This document shows positions 5,751 to 7,869 of a stretch of DNA of 7,869 nucleotides, in pieces. How positions within the stretch are numbered: position 1 is the first letter of the stretch; each line of letters opens with the position of its first letter. This stretch comes from Mesorhizobium sp. (lineage in GTDB: Bacteria > Pseudomonadota > Alphaproteobacteria > Rhizobiales > Rhizobiaceae). A program made the position numbers and the translations under genes. Location: positions 1-7,869 of the forward strand of contig JAUYMV010000717.1 in NCBI GenBank assembly GCA_030698645.1, written 5' to 3'. The notes below the pieces were generated by a model that was given only the letters and a program-made list of their open reading frames with translations, was not told the DNA's origin and ran no database searches.

Positions 5751-5759
5751 CGAAATATC
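5723..5759. repeat. 8-bp inverted repeat flanking the serC -35 box
   Basis: GATATTTC (5723-5730) and GAAATATC (5752-5759) are perfect inverted copies separated by 21 bases. The pairing can be extended by CTTG/CGAG after one bulged base. One arm overlaps the presumed -10 and the other lies just upstream of the -35 (5745-5750). AT-rich arms in a GC-rich gap stand out. It could be an operator with half-sites about 29 bases apart, or a 3' hairpin of the upstream glycosyltransferase transcript. No T-run follows, so it is not an intrinsic terminator. Confidence 0.5.
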
Positions 5760-5794
5760 CCGGACGCGACGCTTTCTGGCCGCGCCGCGACCCG

Positions 5795-6958
5795 CTACTT
5801 CCAGACGGCGTGGCGCGCGAAGGCGAAATTGAACACCGTGCCGACGATGACGCCCGCCAGCGTCGACAGCGCCCAGGGATTGTATTGCGCGATGAGGAAG
5901 CCGGCGACGCCGACATTGGCGATCGCGCCAAGGCTGCAGCCGACCATGAACTTGACCAGCCCCGACAGCCACGCCAGCCCGCGCAGGCGGTTGCGGCGGA
6001 ACGTCAGCCGGTTGTTGAGCGCGAAATTGAACACCATGGCGACCACCGTCGCGAGGCCGACGGCGACGGTGAAGCGGATGCCGCCGAGCACGAAGAACAG
6101 GTAGACGGCGAGAAAATGCACCGCCATGCCGGTCGTCCCGACGATCGCGAAGCCGAGGAATTTCTGCGGGATCAGGCCGCCCGAGACGTGGCCCAGCATC
6201 TGGTCGGCGAAATCCAGCACGATGCCGATGTCGAGCTTGGAGGCGCCGGCATGGCGCGGCCGGAAGTCGATCTGCACCTCGTCGACCTTCAGGTCGGCGC
6301 GGCGCTGGATGTAGAGGAAATCGAGCAGGATCTTGAAGCCCGAGCGCTTGGCCTCGTTGGCCATGGCCGAGAACAGGTCACGCCGGAACAGGAAGAATCC
6401 GGTCAGCGGATCCGTCAGGTCGCGGCCGAGCACCGAGCGGGCGATCCGGTTGCCGAACGAGCTGAGCGTCCCGCGCAGCCCGGCGTGGCTGTCGAGCCGA
6501 GGCTTGTCGAGGAAGCGCGAGCCGATGACGATGTCGCTACCCCGCGCGAAGGCGACGTCCAGCATGCGGAACAGGTCCTCCGCCGTGTGCTGGCCGTCGG
6601 CGTCCATCACGGCGACGAACTCGCTGTCGGCCGCCAGGATGCCCTCGGCAACCGCCGAACTGAGGCCCTGCCGCCCCACGCGGCGCAGGCAGATGACGCG
6701 TCCGTCGCCGCCCGCGATATGCTGCTTGATGAACTCCGCCGTGCCGTCGGGGCTGTCGTCGTCGACAACGATGATCCGCTTGATGCGGCCATCGACATCG
6801 TGCCCGCGCAGGCCGTCGATGACATGGGCGATGCTTGCGCGTTCATTGTAGCAGGGCAGGACGACGGTCAGGCACGCACCACCGCGCGCCGCGGTCGGGG
6901 CTCCCGTCGCGCTTTCGGTTGGGGTAGCTCCGGTGTCCGGTATGCGGGAATTTTCCAT
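5795..6958 (-). CDS. GT2 polyprenyl-phosphate glycosyltransferase fused to GtrA domain
   Basis: A 387-residue two-domain membrane protein. After about 28 low-complexity residues, a GT-A family 2 domain of dolichol/polyprenol-phosphate mannosyltransferase type runs to about residue 245. It shows VVLPCYNE (32-39), [10 protein letters not shown] (64-73), the metal-binding MDADGQH (118-124), GSRF (146-149), DPLTGFF (183-189) and [11 protein letters not shown] (232-242). Residues 265-385 form a GtrA domain with four predicted membrane helices, thought to help move lipid-linked sugars across the membrane. Predicted role: transfer of a sugar, perhaps mannose, from a nucleotide sugar to polyprenyl phosphate. 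The start at 6958 overlaps the preceding gene's stop in TGATG; no Shine-Dalgarno is seen, so coupling to the upstream gene is likely. An open extension to 7306 is only shadow of that gene. Sugar identity is not determinable here. Confidence 0.9.
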   Translation of the reverse strand: MENSRIPDTGATPTESATGAPTAARGGACLTVVLPCYNERASIAHVIDGLRGHDVDGRIKRIIVVDDDSPDGTAEFIKQHIAGGDGRVICLRRVGRQGLSSAVAEGILAADSEFVAVMDADGQHTAEDLFRMLDVAFARGSDIVIGSRFLDKPRLDSHAGLRGTLSSFGNRIARSVLGRDLTDPLTGFFLFRRDLFSAMANEAKRSGFKILLDFLYIQRRADLKVDEVQIDFRPRHAGASKLDIGIVLDFADQMLGHVSGGLIPQKFLGFAIVGTTGMAVHFLAVYLFFVLGGIRFTVAVGLATVVAMVFNFALNNRLTFRRNRLRGLAWLSGLVKFMVGCSLGAIANVGVAGFLIAQYNPWALSTLAGVIVGTVFNFAFARHAVWK

Positions 6959-7869
6959 CAGAACACAGGCACCCCAACCGACCAGCCAACCATCAGCAAC
7001 GCGCTGAGCACCGCGCTGCAGCACAGCACGACCACGCCGACCCGGGGCCGTGCCGCGATCAGGTCGCCGCCGACCAGGAGCAGGGGCGCGATCGACAGCG
7101 CCAGGCGCATGAAGGACAGGATGCCCGCGGTCAGGAAGATCGTGACGCAGAGCGCCGCATACGCCGCATGCGGCCAGTTCCGGCGCCATAAAAGCACGCC
7201 GATCAGGGCCAGCGAGATCCACGCTGCGATATGGCTCGGCACATAGGCCAGGTCGCCATCTGGAAACAGCAGGACAACGAGCGGTGAGGTGAACTTGCGG
7301 CCCCACGCCGCCTGCACGTGGACGAAGGCGAGCGCGTCGCCGGTCAGTGCGTGAAGATAGGCCATGTAGCCGCCGAGCGCGATGACGGGCAGCGACAGTC
7401 CGGCGAAGAGGGGCAGGACGTCGGCCACCCGAAGGCTGAGGAATCGTTCGCGCAGCGAGGCCGATTGCGGGCTCTGGATGAAGTAGAGGAGAATGGGCAC
7501 GACCAGGATGATCCCGATGTTCCGCGTCAGGGTGGCCAGTGCCGCGGCCGCTCCGGCGGCGACCCAGTACCGGCGGCGCGCCAGCGCCAGCGCGGAGAGG
7601 CAGCAGAGCAGGAACAGCGATTCCGAATAGGCGGACGAATAGAAGTGCGTGCCAGGGATGAGGCAGAGCAAGAGCACACAGGCGTCCGCCGCGCGTCGAC
7701 CGTAGAGATCCCGTGCCTCGGTCCAGGCGACCAGGAGCGCCGCGATGAAGGCGACGTGGGCGACAAGCAGGAGCGAGACGAAACTGCTGGCGCCGGTCGC
7801 CTGCGACACGAGGCGCGCCAGCATCGGATACAGCGGGAAGAATGCCCAGTTCGCCTGGCCCCTGTCCGA
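6958..7869 (-). CDS. PIG-V-like integral membrane mannosyltransferase, N-terminus missing
   Basis: The frame is open to the right edge, so the 303 residues seen lack the true N-terminus; an ATG at 7824 is internal. The sequence is polytopic (about eight hydrophobic segments). It carries features of the PIG-V / GPI mannosyltransferase II-like GT-C family: WAFFPLYP just inside the edge, SSAYSESLFLL, an Arg-rich turn followed by AALATLTRNIG, and HALTGDALAFVHVQAAWGRKF. The large N-terminal periplasmic loop that would hold the catalytic acid lies outside the window. GT-C enzymes of this kind use polyprenyl-phosphate sugars as donors on the outer face of the membrane. This fits the next gene, which would make such a donor and which overlaps it by one base. 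Acceptor unknown; bacteria lack GPI anchors, so the eukaryotic name should not be carried over. Confidence 0.8.
   Translation of the reverse strand, partial: SDRGQANWAFFPLYPMLARLVSQATGASSFVSLLLVAHVAFIAALLVAWTEARDLYGRRAADACVLLLCLIPGTHFYSSAYSESLFLLCCLSALALARRRYWVAAGAAAALATLTRNIGIILVVPILLYFIQSPQSASLRERFLSLRVADVLPLFAGLSLPVIALGGYMAYLHALTGDALAFVHVQAAWGRKFTSPLVVLLFPDGDLAYVPSHIAAWISLALIGVLLWRRNWPHAAYAALCVTIFLTAGILSFMRLALSIAPLLLVGGDLIAARPRVGVVVLCCSAVLSALLMVGWSVGVPVF

Noticed and set aside
5667..5972. Open extension of the serC frame upstream of 5666
   Set aside because: It runs through the leader and into the glycosyltransferase 3' end in another frame. The ATG at 5666 has a strong AAGGA site and the right family N-terminus.
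5810..7246. A 478-codon plus-strand open frame opposite the glycosyltransferase genes
   Set aside because: It has a low-complexity charged composition, spans two real overlapping genes, and has no ribosome site or family features.
6959..7306. Open extension of the GT2-GtrA frame upstream of 6958
   Set aside because: It overlaps the PIG-V-like gene throughout and looks like its shadow. The one-base stop-start overlap at 6958-6960 is a standard coupled start.
1..7869. CRISPR arrays, tRNA or rRNA genes, insertion sequences, transposases, attachment sites
   Set aside because: I looked for spaced repeats, cloverleaf ends, terminal inverted repeats and direct repeats bordering the toxin-antitoxin cluster and found none by eye. 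A repeat search by program could still find short ones.

Overview
The window comes from a GC-rich alphaproteobacterium, most likely Hyphomicrobiales (Rhizobiales), with a Mesorhizobium/Phyllobacteriaceae-like feel. The grounds are the Methanosarcina/alphaproteobacterial type of SerC, the long three-domain SerA of about 529 residues, the purA / EamA / ser gene neighbourhood, and CTTGAC-type promoter elements. The genus is an inference from remembered protein flavour, not a search.

Layout, left to right. (1) Positions 1-55 hold the first 18 codons of purA (adenylosuccinate synthetase), leaving the window on the minus strand. It is divergent from (2) an EamA/DMT-family inner-membrane transporter at 264-1166 (+). 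(3) Directly at the EamA stop codon begins a HigB-HigA toxin-antitoxin module (1197-1772, +). Its strong promoter overlaps the EamA stop and predicts a leaderless toxin mRNA. (4) Converging on it is a second, unrelated toxin-antitoxin pair on the minus strand: a DUF1902/HicB-like antitoxin (2071-2286) followed by a HicA toxin (1823-2017). (5) A minus-strand serine biosynthesis operon follows, serC (5666-4494), an unrecognised 169-aa ORF (4489-3980), then serA (3968-2379). It ends in a UUCG-tetraloop hairpin. Its short leader folds so that the serC Shine-Dalgarno lies in a hairpin, matching in place and architecture the 'serC' leader element described for alphaproteobacterial serC-serA operons. 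(6) Further upstream on the same strand are a GT2 polyprenyl-phosphate sugar transferase fused to a GtrA domain (6958-5795) and, overlapping it by one base, a PIG-V-like integral membrane mannosyltransferase that runs off the right edge (7869-6958).

How the genes work together. SerA oxidises 3-phosphoglycerate and SerC transaminates the product, giving phosphoserine (SerB is not in the window). The GT2-GtrA protein would make and perhaps flip a polyprenyl-phosphate-linked sugar that the PIG-V-like enzyme could use as donor outside the cytoplasmic membrane. The two toxin-antitoxin modules sit between housekeeping genes, have visibly lower GC than their neighbours, and look like accessory insertions. 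The ORF between serC and serA is also lower in GC and is the least explained protein here.

The window is mostly ordinary chromosome. The points most worth a second look are the serC leader and its flanking palindrome, the unknown ORF inside the serC-serA operon, the leaderless higB arrangement, and the convergent pair of toxin-antitoxin modules.
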